This document shows positions 46,128 through 61,071 of a stretch of DNA of 64,000 nt, in pieces. The notes beneath the pieces are model-generated. The model was not told the DNA's origin and ran no database searches. It saw only the letters and a list, made by a program, of their open reading frames with translations. Made by a program: the position numbers and the translations under genes. Each line of letters opens with the position of its first letter. Positions within the stretch are counted from its first letter, which is position 1. The stretch is from Diphasiastrum complanatum (lineage: Eukaryota > Streptophyta > Lycopodiopsida > Lycopodiales > Lycopodiaceae). The DNA lies in NCBI GenBank assembly GCA_029204225.1, contig CM055098.1:46684799-46748798 (forward strand), given 5' to 3'.

Positions 46128-46600
46128 ACCAAAACCCTACACCCAATGCTTCCCCATGGTAAAGGTGCTTGGGATTCTTGCTCAAAAACATTCCAGTACC
46201 AACTGCTTCGTTCCGAATGTTCAATATGTTAACTCTTTGCATATATCAAGAAAACCTCAAATATCTGACATTGTGAGCCCAATATTACTAATAATGAATA
46301 CATAAAACAAATAATAACATATTTATGAGATATTGTATACCTCGAACTCCTTTGGTTTAGCACTTTTTTCGTTCTCTCTCTTTGATGGTATCCTGCTGAA
46401 AACATTTAGAAGTAGCAAATTTTAACAAACGCAGACAATTTCCTCGTGCTTAGCATTCTCTCTCACTCTCTCTCAATCCATATCATACTCCTAAAATTCA
46501 TTAACACTTAACAACAGATGGCCAACTATACAAATTTGCACTTACCAGAGAAATTTGTTTAGAAGAGCCCACCTTCAAGCATAAAGTTGACTCTCTACTT
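46128..46600. other. No recognised gene
   Basis: AT-rich, downstream of the Ulp1-like gene. Its 3' UTR or a transposon end could lie here. Confidence 0.4.
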
Positions 46601-46604
46601 CTCT

Positions 46605-50662
<4,058 letters not shown>

Positions 50663-51835
50663 GGCCTTGTCAATTGCATCTTCCCTGGCGCAATCATTTA
50701 GGATGGGATTAGCACAAAATATGTTTCATTTTCTCGTCGTTGCTTTTGTCCCTCTTTTCTTTTTTAATCTCTTTAGCACAATGGGGGACTCAATGGACTC
50801 CCCATCATTGGAGTTATATTTCAATTTTTTTGTATTATCGCCTCAAATAAATATGAACATGTAACAAGTTATGATATGTTGTATGATAATCAAGCACCAT
50901 GTGTAATAAACTTATCTATTATGATTACCTGTGCTGGGACTTCTCTGCTCATAATTTGTAGTGGATTTCAGCTGCATACTCTTTTTCCTCTCTTTTGTCA
51001 TTATTACACTCAATGTTGTTTCATACTCTCTTACTAGAGAGCTGGGAAATCTTGAGAATGACATCTAAGCAAAGATTTAGTTTCTAATGCATGAAAACCA
51101 AAAACATAATCATAATAAAATAGCAAGTATTAAAATATATGTCTTTATGACTTATCTTCAGAAATAAAATAATATATCGGCTAAAGATGACATAAAGACA
51201 AACATTCGTGAAAATATCAAGCATTTATTGTGTGTACCCAAACTACAAATAAAACAATGAGCCAAATTTTTCATTATAAAATTTTTTTTGCAAGTTTTTT
51301 CATTCTTAAGGTTTCCCTGCAAGTTTTTTTTCAAGGTTAATTTGAGATTTGACAAGCGAGACCTATCCTCATCCAACTTCCTCACGACAAGAGAAACAAT
51401 GGAAGCTATTGTCTACTCCCTTGAAGACTCACTTTGGCGGCATGGTAGGAGAGTAGGGGAGAGAGGAGGGCGGGTCGGGTAGGAGGGAGGTAGGGAAGAA
51501 GGGTAGGAGAGGGAAGGTAGGAATGGTGAGAGGTATGATCGTTTTATTTCTACTTGCTTGGTGAATAAGCTCAACTGAAAACAAAAAAAGTTTAGATTAA
51601 CAATTTAAACTATCTATAATCAACAATACATATCTCTATCATTGATATTATTGCTATTCCATCAAAAAACATTTGCTTTTCAAAAATGGTAATGGATCTA
51701 AACATTTGCAATTAAATTCCAAACATGAGTTTAAATAATGTCTCTTATTTGTATTTTGTGCAAAAGCACATCGAATACATATCTTACATGTTGTCTTAAT
51801 AATGCCCACAGACTAAATAACTCCATCTATGACTC
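50663..51835. other. Between two minus-strand CACTA genes
   Basis: No coding segment with support. A purine-rich strand asymmetry (gggagagaggagggcgggtc) lies at 51440-51525. Confidence 0.4.
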
Positions 51836-53541
51836 CTATTTCTCCTAAGTGGTTGCTTTTGCCGGGCCGAGCGAGTTGAAGCAAAACGGTTGAGCGACAC
51901 CGCCCTGCCGCCTCTAGCTATAAACTCCTGCATAATTACAAAACTATAGAGAGTGTGTTAGTTTGCCAACGTGTTTAGAAAAGGTAGATAGAGAAAAGGG
52001 ATACAACGAGAAATCATTTAGGGGAGAAAAATGGTGGAGAGAGAAAAGGGATACAATACCTCCTCCTCGCTCTCTTCGTGCTTCGGCTTCAAAAAATGAA
52101 GATAGTATGAGCTTTTCTTTTTACTAATTGATACTTCAGTGAGGACATTACATGTGAAAAACAGAATACAAATATATGAACACAATATATGATTTATCAA
52201 GAGGGAAAGCAAATGAAAGATTATGTGTAGACCTGTGTGGGCTCGTCCTTCGACCCCTCCTCCTGCCTCTGATGCTCTTCCGTAGGACTCTCGTGTGCCT
52301 CCTACAAAAGAGAGTAAGAAGATTAATAAATATCAATTTCAACATTATTGTATTATACGTGAATTATTACATAACAAAAAACATCTATTATAATTACCCG
52401 AGCTACCTCCCAATTCATAAAAACATATGGATTTCGGGCAAGGAGCTTGAAAAGTTAATGAGAACCATGTACGTACGCATATTTATTCTCTGAATGAGTA
52501 TACTCACGACCCACACATGATAACTACACAAGCAGCAACATGCAAGTTTAGTAACGACCACAAATTCGCACAAAATATCTTTTTTACTAATTTTATTTCT
52601 TTAATGTATTTTTTAATGTAATTTAAAATTTTTGAAAATGTATGTCTAAAATAAAAACTCACAAAGTACTGATGGAAGGACTTTGCCCCCTGGTTGCCAA
52701 GATGTGAGGCCCCTGACTTTGACAAATGCCTTTGGGATGAGGTCTCCTGCTGCCGAAATTTCTCCAAAAACTCTCGACACTGTGAGACTGCTTGCTCCCA
52801 CACCTCCTCAGGTATCCATGTGGGTCTACTCCTCTTGTCATTTACGGCCTCCCTGATAAGAGATCGCCTATGGGACATGATCATGCACATCCTATTTATC
52901 AGTACTTTATCATTGAAGGTGTGCTCAGGGGGATTAGGGAACCGTCTCTTTAAATCATTTATGACCCGACGCTTCTCAGTGATAGAGACAGCCCTCCAGT
53001 CTCTATACATATCCCTATCAAATGCCCCATGACAGAGCTTTCTCATATAAGCTAGGACCTCCTTCCCCTTAACATCCTCGACTATAGCCCCTGATGTATC
53101 AATGTCATAGTATAATATCGGACCGGCTCTAGCAGGTGGGGCATCGTAACCAGGTGTGGTGTCATCAGGTGGTGGTGCGTCACGCACGGGTGAGTCATTT
53201 CTATATCTAGGCTCCTCGAAATCATCGTCACCTCCACAAGCAAAACAATAGCCACCTAAATGACTCTTACGTGGTGCTGACCTAGCAACACGAGGTGTGG
53301 AGGTCTGAGGAGTGGACCTATGTGCTGAGGGCCTCTATGATGGTACGGGTGAATGTGTACTAGTGGGGGGCCTCTGAGAATTACCCTGATGTGAGGCCGC
53401 TGAAGAGTTTAACATGGACCTATACTGTTGGAACAACATCCATTTGTTCTCTTTGCCTAGTAGATGCACTATTTAACCAGTTCATACACTCTTCATGAGA
53501 CGGAAAAAGACCAGAACCAAGAGATGGAGGGCCAGACATCT
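51836..53541 (-). pseudogene. Second Transposase_24-like CACTA gene
   Basis: Starts MSGPPSLGSGLFPSHEECMN at 53541. A frameshift near 53430 and an in-frame stop at 53335-53337 interrupt a Ser/Pro-rich part (PPTSTHSPVPS, TSTPRVARSAPR), then GYCFACGGDDDFEEP, before the long frame 52504-53187. That frame has YMRKLCHGAFDRDMYRDWRA, FNDKVLINRMCMIMSHRRSL, RPTWIPEEVWEQAVSQCREF and HLGNQGAKSFHQ, in the order of plant Transposase_24 (W...R..V...F; R..L; W...C.+F; G..SF). Likely downstream exons: 52237-52305 (EAHESPTEEHQRQEEGSKDE), about 52060-52090 (KHEESEEE), 51836-51927 (EFIARGGRAVSLNRFASTRS). The two breaks in exon 1 suggest a pseudogene, unless translation starts downstream. Confidence 0.6.
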
Positions 53542-53544
53542 GCA

Positions 53545-54071
53545 TATTAAAAATGAAGTATGATTAAGATAACAATGATAAACATAAAACATAAAATTAA
53601 CTATTACCACAAATCTAAACATAAACTTTATCCCCTTTTTATTCAATTTTTTTCTGATAATCCTTACCTATGATCCACTGTTTCTAAATCTTTAATATAA
53701 ATCTTTTACCCTAAATCTCTTTATATCATGTCCTCAATATGTATACCCTTTCTATAAATCCTTTAATCTAAACTCTGAACACTAAAGCCCTTTCAACTAT
53801 CTTACTTGTTTTCAAAAATTTTAAAGCGTTTATCTTTATCAAGCTATAGCATATGCTCTTCACATTATTTTAGAAAGTTTCAATTGAAAGAAAATACCCA
53901 CAAACCAAGCAACAAGATTTAACAAAACAAAACAACAATATTTCAACAAAACAAAGAAACATGATTCACAGTAAACAATGCTCACCTTGTCTCCAAAAGC
54001 TTTGTTTCAAAAGCTTTGAAACTTTACTCCACAGTGAGGATACTATGATAAAAGTGAGAAAAAAGAGTGTC

Positions 54072-54144
<73 letters not shown>

Positions 54145-54424
54145 AAGCTTTACTCAAACTGCTTTAACTTTAATGAAAGGGAAACAAAAGAGTGTCAATG
54201 AGAGCGATAAAAGGATAGAGAGTCATCAAGGTTTCAAAAAACTTACTTTACTACAAGCCCTACTCCAAACTTTATACCCTTTTAAATAGCTTTACTCCCT
54301 TTGAGAAGCTTTCTTATGCTCTCTTTGAAAAGGTGTACAAGTTTTTAAATAGCTTTACCTCAAGCTTTTGAAATCTTTTGAAAAGCTTTAACTGTGATGA
54401 AAAAAAACAAAAGAGTCTCAATGA
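53545..54424. other. 5' flank of the second CACTA gene
   Basis: AT-rich, non-coding. Includes a diverged relative of the leader repeat (53980-54060) and a (GA)n tract at 54075-54143. Confidence 0.5.
54075..54143. repeat. (GA)n microsatellite
   Basis: About 34 GA units. Confidence 0.97.
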
Positions 54425-54740
54425 GAGAGAGAAAAGAACGTAAACAACAATTAACACAAATGTAACAAAGCAAAACAAGTAAACTTTTGAATGTTGGCTA
54501 TGGTGCTTACCTTTGTGTCCAATGCTCAACTTTTTGCTCAAGCCCTGGCTATGGTGAGAACGTAAAGAGCTTTGGCTGTGACAAAAGAACATAAACAACA
54601 ATAAACACAAATGTATCAAAGAAAAACTAGTAAACTTTTCAATGCTTGCTATGCTGCTCACCTTTTTGTCCAATGCTCAACTTTTTCTCCAAGCCTTGGC
54701 TATGGTGAAAAGGTAGAGAGCTTTGGTTCTGACAAAAAAG
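54425..54740 (-). repeat. Tandem ~151-bp repeat carrying splice-donor-like sites
   Basis: Two units (from about 54442 and 54593). Both contain aaacaacaa-t/a-aacacaaatgta, caatgctcaactttttgct and gctatggtga blocks. On the minus strand each contains GGACA-CAAAG|GTAAGC or GGACAAAAAG|GTGAGC. A weaker third unit near 53990 has GGAGACAAG|GTGAGC. They resemble duplicated untranslated first exons of the minus-strand gene downstream, or CACTA subterminal sequence. Confidence 0.6.
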
Positions 54741-54936
54741 CATAAGAAGGATCAAACATCATTAGAAGAGCCATAGAGAGTAGCACTATTGCTAGGCACA
54801 AAAATATCGTCCTCCTCGCGCTCAAAAAACAAAAATAGAAATGGGAAGAAACCACGATGTGCCACTCTTCGATTTCCAAAACCTAGTCGACTCTATGGTC
54901 GACGCTAGCAGCATCGACCTTAGCATTTATTACATT

Positions 54937-54993
54937 CTGGAAATCGACGCTATGGTCGACGCTGCTAGCGTCGACCATAGCGTCGATTTCCAG
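54937..54993. other. Perfect 57-bp palindrome (27-bp arms, 3-nt loop)
   Basis: Arms CTGGAAATCGACGCTATGGT... and its exact reverse complement, separated by GCT. The sequence is rich in GTCGAC and GACGCTA motifs, which also occur as looser copies at 54880-54920. It lies within a 103-codon frame (54841-55152, MGRNHDVPLFDFQNLVDSMV) whose repeated V-D-A-x-S/A-x-D follows from the palindrome. I doubt it is a gene. CACTATTGCTAGG at 54783 could be a CACTA terminus. Confidence 0.9.
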
Positions 54994-55314
54994 AACTTAA
55001 TAGACACTATCAAAAAAATAACTATGTCGGGCAGCGTTTGTATTCTCATAATTTGTAGCAAATTGATTTTTCTTGGATTGTTATTTCAAATCAACGAGGT
55101 GTTATCACAATTTGGGCGGAGATTCTACATTTCAAGAGAACGCACCTGCTAGTGGAATGGAAGAACGAGGAAAGGAAAAAGTTGAAGATACACCATGCAC
55201 TTACATATATCAATAATCATTGTCTCACATCTAGCAATTTCATATGAAATTTTATGAAATAGGATTTTCCTTACAAACATCGGATTTTCCTTACGCATAT
55301 AAGCCATACCGTAG

Positions 55315-55402
55315 GTATGGGGGCACTGCCCCCGAACCCCTGCCAGGGCGCGATGCCCCTAGACCCCATCCGGGGGGACTTTCCCCCCCGGACTAGGTGC
55401 CC
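55315..55402. repeat. GC-rich hairpin island
   Basis: GGGGGCACTGCCCCC, AGGGCGCGATGCCCCT and GGGGGGACTTTCCCCCC: three successive short inverted repeats in a region otherwise AT-rich. Similar GC hairpin strings recur in plant transposon ends (recollection, not checked). Confidence 0.7.
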
Positions 55403-55639
55403 AACTGCTCTTATGTCTTCTCCTCATAATGGGGGGCTTACAATGTGAGCTAGTCGGAACCATGCAGTACCAAAGGGTGGAGCATTTATTTCTAACAATT
55501 TTTTAACTAGATATGTAGTTAAGACAATCAAAAGTTTCTCGTCTTGTACTTATGTAGTTAATCTTGACCTTGAGGTGTTTATGTTGGTAGGTATGTTTTT
55601 TGTTTAGATTTTTTACACGTTTTATAAAAGTATTGATTT

Positions 55640-55827
55640 TCTTTTTATGGAGTAGATCATGGAGGAAATGGTGTGCATGATTGGTCATTTGAGGAAATTA
55701 GAGAGAATGTTGTCAGACGGGGTGTGACCATGGTTCCTTGCCCATGTGCCAATTGTAGAGGCCTGGGATCTATGTCCCTTGATGTAATTGAAAAGCATTT
55801 GTTGAGAAGAGGCTGGTCAACATAAAA
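55640..55827 (+). pseudogene. Orphan CACTA transposase-associated domain
   Basis: After an AG (gtag, 55657) the frame reads HDWSFEEIRENVVRRGVTMV then PCPCANCRGLGSMS and VIEKHLLRRGW. The CPC-x2-C plus HL-x-x-x-GW arrangement is that of the Cys-rich Transpos_assoc domain at the N-terminus of TNP2 proteins. No further TNP2 domain follows; stops begin at 55828. Confidence 0.6.
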
Positions 55828-56032
55828 AAAAAAACAGAGGATAATGCAAGGCTATTATACTAAACTATGCATTATCAATGTACTACAAACATGGTACATT
55901 GTTGATTTTAGAAAGCATTTGATTATGATGGCCTTTTGTGAAATACCTTTTACTAACTTTTTCTAAATCGTCTTGTACATGTCTTTATCCTAGTCCATTG
56001 GGAGCTAGTTAGAAAGATGTCTTTCATCACAT

Positions 56033-56489
56033 GTGGCAAATGGTCTGCCACTAGTACGGCATGATGAGATAGATCAAGACATTATTAAACATAGGGCATT
56101 GATGATATTTGAGCTCAATCCTAAGTTGCGTGGATTGTGGCATGATGGTTCTATTCCTATTAATGTTGTTTTTTCAAACCATGGAAGAGATTATGAGGTT
56201 CGAATATCCAACATGATGGACAGTGGACATGGACTTTTTGTTCGGTGCAATGTAAAAAAGGGAGAAGCTCTCTTTTCGTATGGAGGAAAATGTTACAAGT
56301 ACTCAAAAATGGAAAGACCTTTGGCCGGATTACCCTAGGATGAAGGCGTATGCACTTTACGAGGATCCACGTGTTCTAGTCAAACATATGCATTTTATAG
56401 TAGGGGACGTTATTGATGGAAATGAGGGGCGTACACTATCACTAGTAAGAGAGAGTATGGAAAAAACTTTAGAAAAGAGTAGCCTATAA
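56033..56489 (+). pseudogene. SET-domain-like reading frame (frameshifted)
   Basis: Frame 56033-56338 contains SGHGLFVRCNVKKGEALFSY then GG, close to the SET opening motif G-x-GLF-x-x-x-x-I/V-x-KGE...Y-x-G. After a frame change near 56335 a second frame (56280-56489) continues with RMKAYALYEDPRVL and HFIVGDVIDGNEGRTLSL, resembling the later SET strand (ID...GN-x-R) without the catalytic NHSC. SET proteins methylate lysines, but this copy lacks the cofactor and catalytic core. Immediate neighbour is the orphan CACTA domain, so it may be captured sequence. Confidence 0.4.
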
Positions 56490-57929
56490 TTTGAAAGCCA
56501 GATCATCATCATAAAAAAGAGAGTATTTGTTGAGAGATGTATAAGCTCCCTAACTTTGATACTATCACATCATATTTCTTTTTTGAGTCTTATTTTGAAC
56601 TAGAGCAAACAGACTTTTTTTGAGAAGACATTACACTCTACCATAAGTATGAGTAAATGGAATGACAAAGAAAAGGTAAGAGGAAAGAGATTAAGACAAT
56701 GAGTTTGATGGCATCAATTTCTACTCCACCTATAAAAGACGAGATTAATGATATGGGTTGTTGTGAAACTTATGAATTGATCGATAACATCCAATCACTG
56801 TGATGAAGGAATCAAAACAAATCCTCAATCATATGAGAATCCATGTCTATTGGCGAAATATTTACGCTATTATAATCTAGGAAAGAAGAAGAACAGAGTC
56901 CCTTTGTATCTAACTAATGCTAGACAGAAATCAAAGACATCTATGAAGAGGCGATAGTGGCGTATTCTTTGCTAATTGTCGTGGCATACCCACAAAGAAA
57001 TGTTGGATATTTGCAATATAAACAAGTGTCGTTCCCATCGGAGACCAACAATAGGTCTAATAATGCCATTGTTAACGAAACATAAGGAATAACAAAAAAT
57101 GTGTGGAGTGATATGTAGAATAGTTTTGATCTGGTCATCTATAGACGTCTCATCATTGCAGCTACTAGTACAACCCTAGAAGAACGTATAAGGGGGAAAA
57201 AAATCAGGGAGAAAGATTTAGAATCGTTTGACGAAGCAATTTGAATAGAGTGACGTCTCCATTGGTAACTCATTGGAAAAATGTAGAACATCACATGAGC
57301 TAGTAAATATAAGATCTCAATCTAAAAGTTCCACCATAACTTGTGATTTTATAGCATCTAATTAATCATCAAATCCATAGAACATACAAGCAAGATGTAC
57401 TGGACTGTCCTCATCACTATCCAATGGACTATCATCATCTATCTTTGAAAATTGACAATAAAAAAGGGTAGAAATGGAGATTGGCTAGCAGTTTGTTTCA
57501 CGCATTCAATCAAATAGATTCACTAGTAAAAGCAATAGCCTTGGTTGATAAATGAAAGCCATAGAGTAAAACAATTCATTTAATAGTTGTGCTAGAGAGT
57601 AGATCTTCAACGAGGAGGCTTTTCACTTTTTTTTTTCTTTTCCTTAATTTTCATTTTGAAGAGACTAGTGGTACTTGTGATGAGTCATACCATCTGAAGG
57701 TCTTTTCTTGCTTTTTTGAAGCTGACACTACATTTTCAAAGGCCCAATCATTCCCTTTTTGAAGGAATTGCTAAGTATATATAGGAATTTGTGGAAGGCA
57801 TGCCAACTTTGCATGAGGCCAAAAGATCTTAGCCATATTGAATTCTTGAGGACTTTTGAGACCATTGTTTTCTGAGATCTTGTCTCACACTACTCTTATT
57901 GCTTGGTACCCACATATTACGTAGGAGGA
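56490..57929. other. No recognised gene
   Basis: AT-rich, with many stops in all frames and no repeat that I could match within the window. Confidence 0.45.
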
Positions 57930-57981
57930 CTTATGTACCTCATTCAGATCTATTGATGTATTGTCTTACTGTTGCTTGTAG

Positions 57982-58046
57982 CAAAAACTAGTCAAAAGGA
58001 AGACAACATTCACTTAGATTATGCAGACCAGTTGGTTGATTGTTGA
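57982..58046 (+). pseudogene. Orphan copy of the DY-peptide exon (unit B, upstream)
   Basis: Follows tgcttgtag; phase-1 reading KTSQKEDNIHLDYADQLVDC then stop. It retains IH-x-DYA but not the P-xxx-PPV part. No signal-peptide exon upstream. Confidence 0.55.
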
Positions 58047-58049
58047 CTC

Positions 58050-58910
58050 TTAGATTTTCTTGTTCTTAGATTTCCTTTCAGGTGTCAAAGAAAAAAACGC
58101 CTTCCAAAATCTCACATATATGACATAATCAACAAAAAAGAAAACTTAATAGCCAATTCTAAGTCTATCCTATTTAAAAACTCAGTAGTTCTTTTCGGGT
58201 GAATAGATACATCGTCGACATGGCTATATACAAAAAATATGTGCTAGGAACCTACTATTTTAAATCAATTGTATATGGAAATAGCCTAAAATATATCATG
58301 AAAATTCTTAAGTTAGCCCAATTTCATGTGGTAAAAAATCAGCTAACATTTTGGCGACTTTCATCGAAGGTGTGGTCCCCACATAACGGACCCAAAGTAA
58401 TCTAAATTTTTAGTTATAGTGAAACTCATATCTATAGTCAAGAGGAACAAAGTAATCGTTTGTATGCTCAGTGACTTGTCGTTATGCCTACTAGCTATAT
58501 ATCTGGTGAGGATACAATCTTATGGTGGCACTAGGATTTGCTCAAGTTGAGCCTCAATCACTCATTTATTTCAGCTTTACAGGTCTATGCTTGTAAATGT
58601 CTGATAGGATGTCAGTCTAGCTAGATGGAGAATGTAAGTCTCATGGTGGCAATAGAATTTCCTCAGTTTGAGCCATGTTGCTCATGTGGTCCACTTGTGT
58701 GACAATCATATACGAGACAGCTCAGTTAGTCGAGAGTCAAACATGATGGTTTCTTGGTGTGCTTGAGTGTGAGACAAGTACAAGGTAGCATGGACATGCA
58801 TAACATCTTTTGGATATTCCAGATGTTGTTACACTTCGTATTTCTTTACTCCTATCACATTTGAGCTTAAAGAAAAAAGTTAAAAATAGAGTTAACTTAA
58901 GGCTTACTTT
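58050..58910. other. Unit B interior, non-coding
   Basis: 58670-58900 matches 22320-22600 of unit A. 58140-58660 has no match seen and no gene. Confidence 0.5.
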
Positions 58911-58914
58911 TCCA

Positions 58915-59090
58915 TTGAGTCCCAGGTCTCATCTCACAGGCACTGCTTCTTGCTGCACAGGCACTTGCTTCTTGCTTTGTATGCAGGGCCACCTTGCCTG
59001 CATCTACAACTGACCCTTCATTTTGAAAGGCACCACCTGACCATAAGGGTAGTTAAGGGGCCGTGAAGGGCCAGTTATCTAATACGTTAT
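58915..59090 (+). pseudogene. Extra partial copy of F-box gene 3' region
   Basis: Contains cactgcttcttg...gcagggccaccttgcc...ctacaactgacccttcatt and a decayed form of the GC hairpin (ggggccgtgaagggccagttatctaatac), parallel to 59760-59925. It joins directly to the 5' flank of the next F-box copy (gttatggtgagctgttgc), so the F-box module was once tandem here. Confidence 0.65.
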
Positions 59091-59492
59091 GGTGAGCTGT
59101 TGCTTCGTTAAAATTTGATGCATTAAATGCCATAATCTGCATTACTATTTTCAGTAAGACAGTTTTGAAGGGCATAAGTTTTTACCTTTCAAAATAAGGT
59201 GCAGGCGTTTCGCGAGAGAAAAAATTTTCAAAAGAAAAATTCATCAAGAAAAATTCATCGTATCTCCTTTCATCTCTTTTGAGGTCGAGAGTTCAGCTGT
59301 AAAGCTGTAATCAGGTGCATGGACATCACATTTTCATCTCTCTTGAGGTCGAGAGTTCAGCTGTAAAGCTGTAATCAGGACAAAAATGATAGCAGACTCT
59401 CAAAGAAAGAGTTGGTCTTCTTACAACATCAGAACGTAGAAGTCAGCCGATTGCTGAGCGCAGTAGCTAGTGTAGTTGAATTGATCTAAGGA

Positions 59493-59841
59493 ATGGATCA
59501 GGAAACACAGGAGATCTTGGCAAGCCCGTCTCTGACTACCGATGATTTCAAGCCAATCAGGATTGTTGGTATTGGAGACATGGGCACTGTTTGCATTGTT
59601 TTCTGTGAGTGAGGATCGTTTGGGTAAGTTAGAGATGGATGACCTTTTGTGGAAAAGCATGCCCGAGGAATGCATCGACAAGATCCTGGTACGGCTGCCT
59701 CTGCCCAGCGCATTCCGCCTCAGATCCGTGTGCAATAGATGGAAGAGCTTCATTTCCGGGCACTGGCACTGCTTCTTGGAGTTCTTGCTCTTTGAACGCA
59801 GGGCCACCTTGCCGGTGTCTACAACTGACCCTTCATTCTGA
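59493..59841 (+). pseudogene. F-box gene fragment, unit B
   Basis: The homologous ATG is at 59493, but a 4-base insertion (tgtgaGTGAggatcg, near 59607) creates an immediate stop. The F-box itself stays open in another frame: LLWKSMPEECIDKILVRLPL, RLRSVCNRWKSFIS, reading on through GHWHCFLEFLLFERRA to 59841. This shows the ancestral protein continued past the F-box where unit A has a stop. Confidence 0.7.
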
Positions 59842-59891
59842 AAGGCATCAGCTGATGTTATGAAAGTCATCGCTTGACCATAACGTGAGAG

Positions 59892-59912
59892 AACGGGCCC
59901 TCCAGGCCCGTT
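59892..59912. other. GC-rich hairpin, unit B
   Basis: AACGGGCC-ctcca-GGCCCGTT, identical to unit A. Confidence 0.85.
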
Positions 59913-60163
59913 ATCTAATACATATTGAAACCATTTGAAATGAGATTGAATTATAGAAACATTGCACAAAATAATTTATAATGTGGTGGCTTTTCAAGTA
60001 TGCGCGAATAATTTATAATGTGCTGGCATTTTAAGTCTGCCGCGCAATTCTAACCTCAACGTGAGGAGGCCTAACCCTAATTAAACTGCAGAGGCCGCTT
60101 TCACACGCAAACAATTGCTTTGCCCTTTCAGTATAAAGTTCGTAGCTCATTCAAAACATCTCT

Positions 60164-60188
60164 GTCTCTCTCTCTCTCTCTCTCTCTT
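60164..60188. repeat. Short (CT)n tract, unit B
   Basis: About 12 units with one G interruption. Confidence 0.95.
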
Positions 60189-60318
60189 TTCTGTTGTTGA
60201 CGATTCTACATATATGGTGCTGCGACTTTGAACTTTGAAGTTATATGGGTGAATTGGGTCTGAAAAGCCCAGCATAACTCCTCCTTTCAGACGACGCATA
60301 AGGCGTACGCTTTACATC

Positions 60319-60653
60319 ATGACAACCCTTGTGGCTACAACAATTGTATTCGCATGCATACTACTTTCCCACTGTAGTCGTGCCGCGCGCATTTTTGCAT
60401 CAGGTATCAAGCAATGCTCAGTTTGGACCGATGAAAAATTTGACTTTATTTTTCTTTGTTCTTTCTAATGAGCTTCCTGAACGTCATTCAGATCTATTGA
60501 TGTATTGTCTTACTGCTGCTTGTAGCAGAAACCAGTCAAAAGGAAGACAAAATTCACATAGATTATGCAGTCCCTCATCATGCACCACCAGTTCACCATG
60601 ATCATGGTTGTATCATTGTAATGTCGTTTTTGTTCTTCATATTGATGCGTTGA
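60319..60653 (+). CDS. Small secreted peptide precursor, DY-peptide (RGF/PSY-like) candidate, unit B
   Basis: Same two-exon structure as in unit A: signal-peptide exon 60319-60403 (MTTLVATTIVFACILLSHCS, RAARIFAS), 122-bp intron (60404-60525), exon 60526-60653 with ETSQKEDKIHIDYAVPHHAP then PVHHDHG. Phase, donor, acceptor and motif are all preserved relative to unit A. Exon 2 changes are Ile to Lys upstream of the motif and a silent Asp codon. The mature peptide would begin at Asp-Tyr if processed like RGFs. Same caveat about the hydrophobic tail. Confidence 0.5.
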
Positions 60654-60802
60654 CGATGTCGAACATACACTATGGTCTCGTATATGTATATCAACTATGC
60701 CTTCAATTTTGCTAATTATACATATACATATTTCAATTTTCGGGTGAGCCTTATTTTCGTGAACTATATTGAGGATCTATTTTTTTCGCTGTTTCAACGC
60801 AG

Positions 60803-60912
60803 GCACCGATGGTTATGAATCGGCACACCACAAAAATTGCGGGCGCGTTATGGTGTGCACTTCTCTGCTCCCTTTTTTAACCAAATCTCTAGGCTCAATG
60901 AATGAGTTTTAG
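60803..60912 (+). other. Candidate exon E3, unit B
   Basis: After caacgcag, phase-1 reading TDGYESAHHKNCGRVMVCTS to a TAG at 60910. Conserved with unit A to VMVCTS; the tails then diverge by a frameshift. Could be an alternative last exon or non-coding. Confidence 0.35.
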
Positions 60913-60982
60913 TAATTACGACTGGCTGTTTCGCAGAAATCAACAAGTAAGGTGCCCATGATATCGCCTTGTTTGCGCGTAG

Positions 60983-61071
60983 CAGACGAAAGTCAAAGGG
61001 AAAACATAATTCACCCAGATTATGCAGGTCCGAATGATTCACCACCCGTTAGAGGCAATGCTGAGGGTTAG
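60983..61071 (+). other. Candidate peptide exon E4, unit B (intact)
   Basis: After gcgcgtag, phase-1 reading DESQRENIIHPDYAGPNDSP then PVRGNAEG and stop. It aligns with exon 2 across SQ-K/R-E...IH-x-DYA-x-P-xxx-PPV, and ends soon after the motif, as peptide-hormone precursors do. Joined to exon 1 it would give a ~58-residue precursor. Unit A's copy has TGA in place of the Ser codon TCA. Confidence 0.5.

Noticed and set aside
52694-53032. Plus-strand 112-codon frame
   Set aside because: Antisense to the better supported Transposase_24-like frame.
54425-54740. CRISPR array
   Set aside because: Tandem repeats are long (~151 bp), only two or three in number, with no unique spacers, in a eukaryotic genome.
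54783-54796. CACTATTGCTAGGC as a definite CACTA terminus
   Set aside because: No matching inverted end (GCCTAGCAATAGTG) was found in the window.
54841-55152. 103-codon gene with repeated VDA-x-S/A-x-D
   Set aside because: The repetition is produced by the palindrome. No homologous copy or splice evidence.
60319-60653. Firm assignment of the DY-peptide to the RGF family
   Set aside because: The motif fits RGF best but also partly fits PSY (DY-x-x-P-x-x-x-P). The last Asn is missing and the tail is atypical, so no gene symbol was given.
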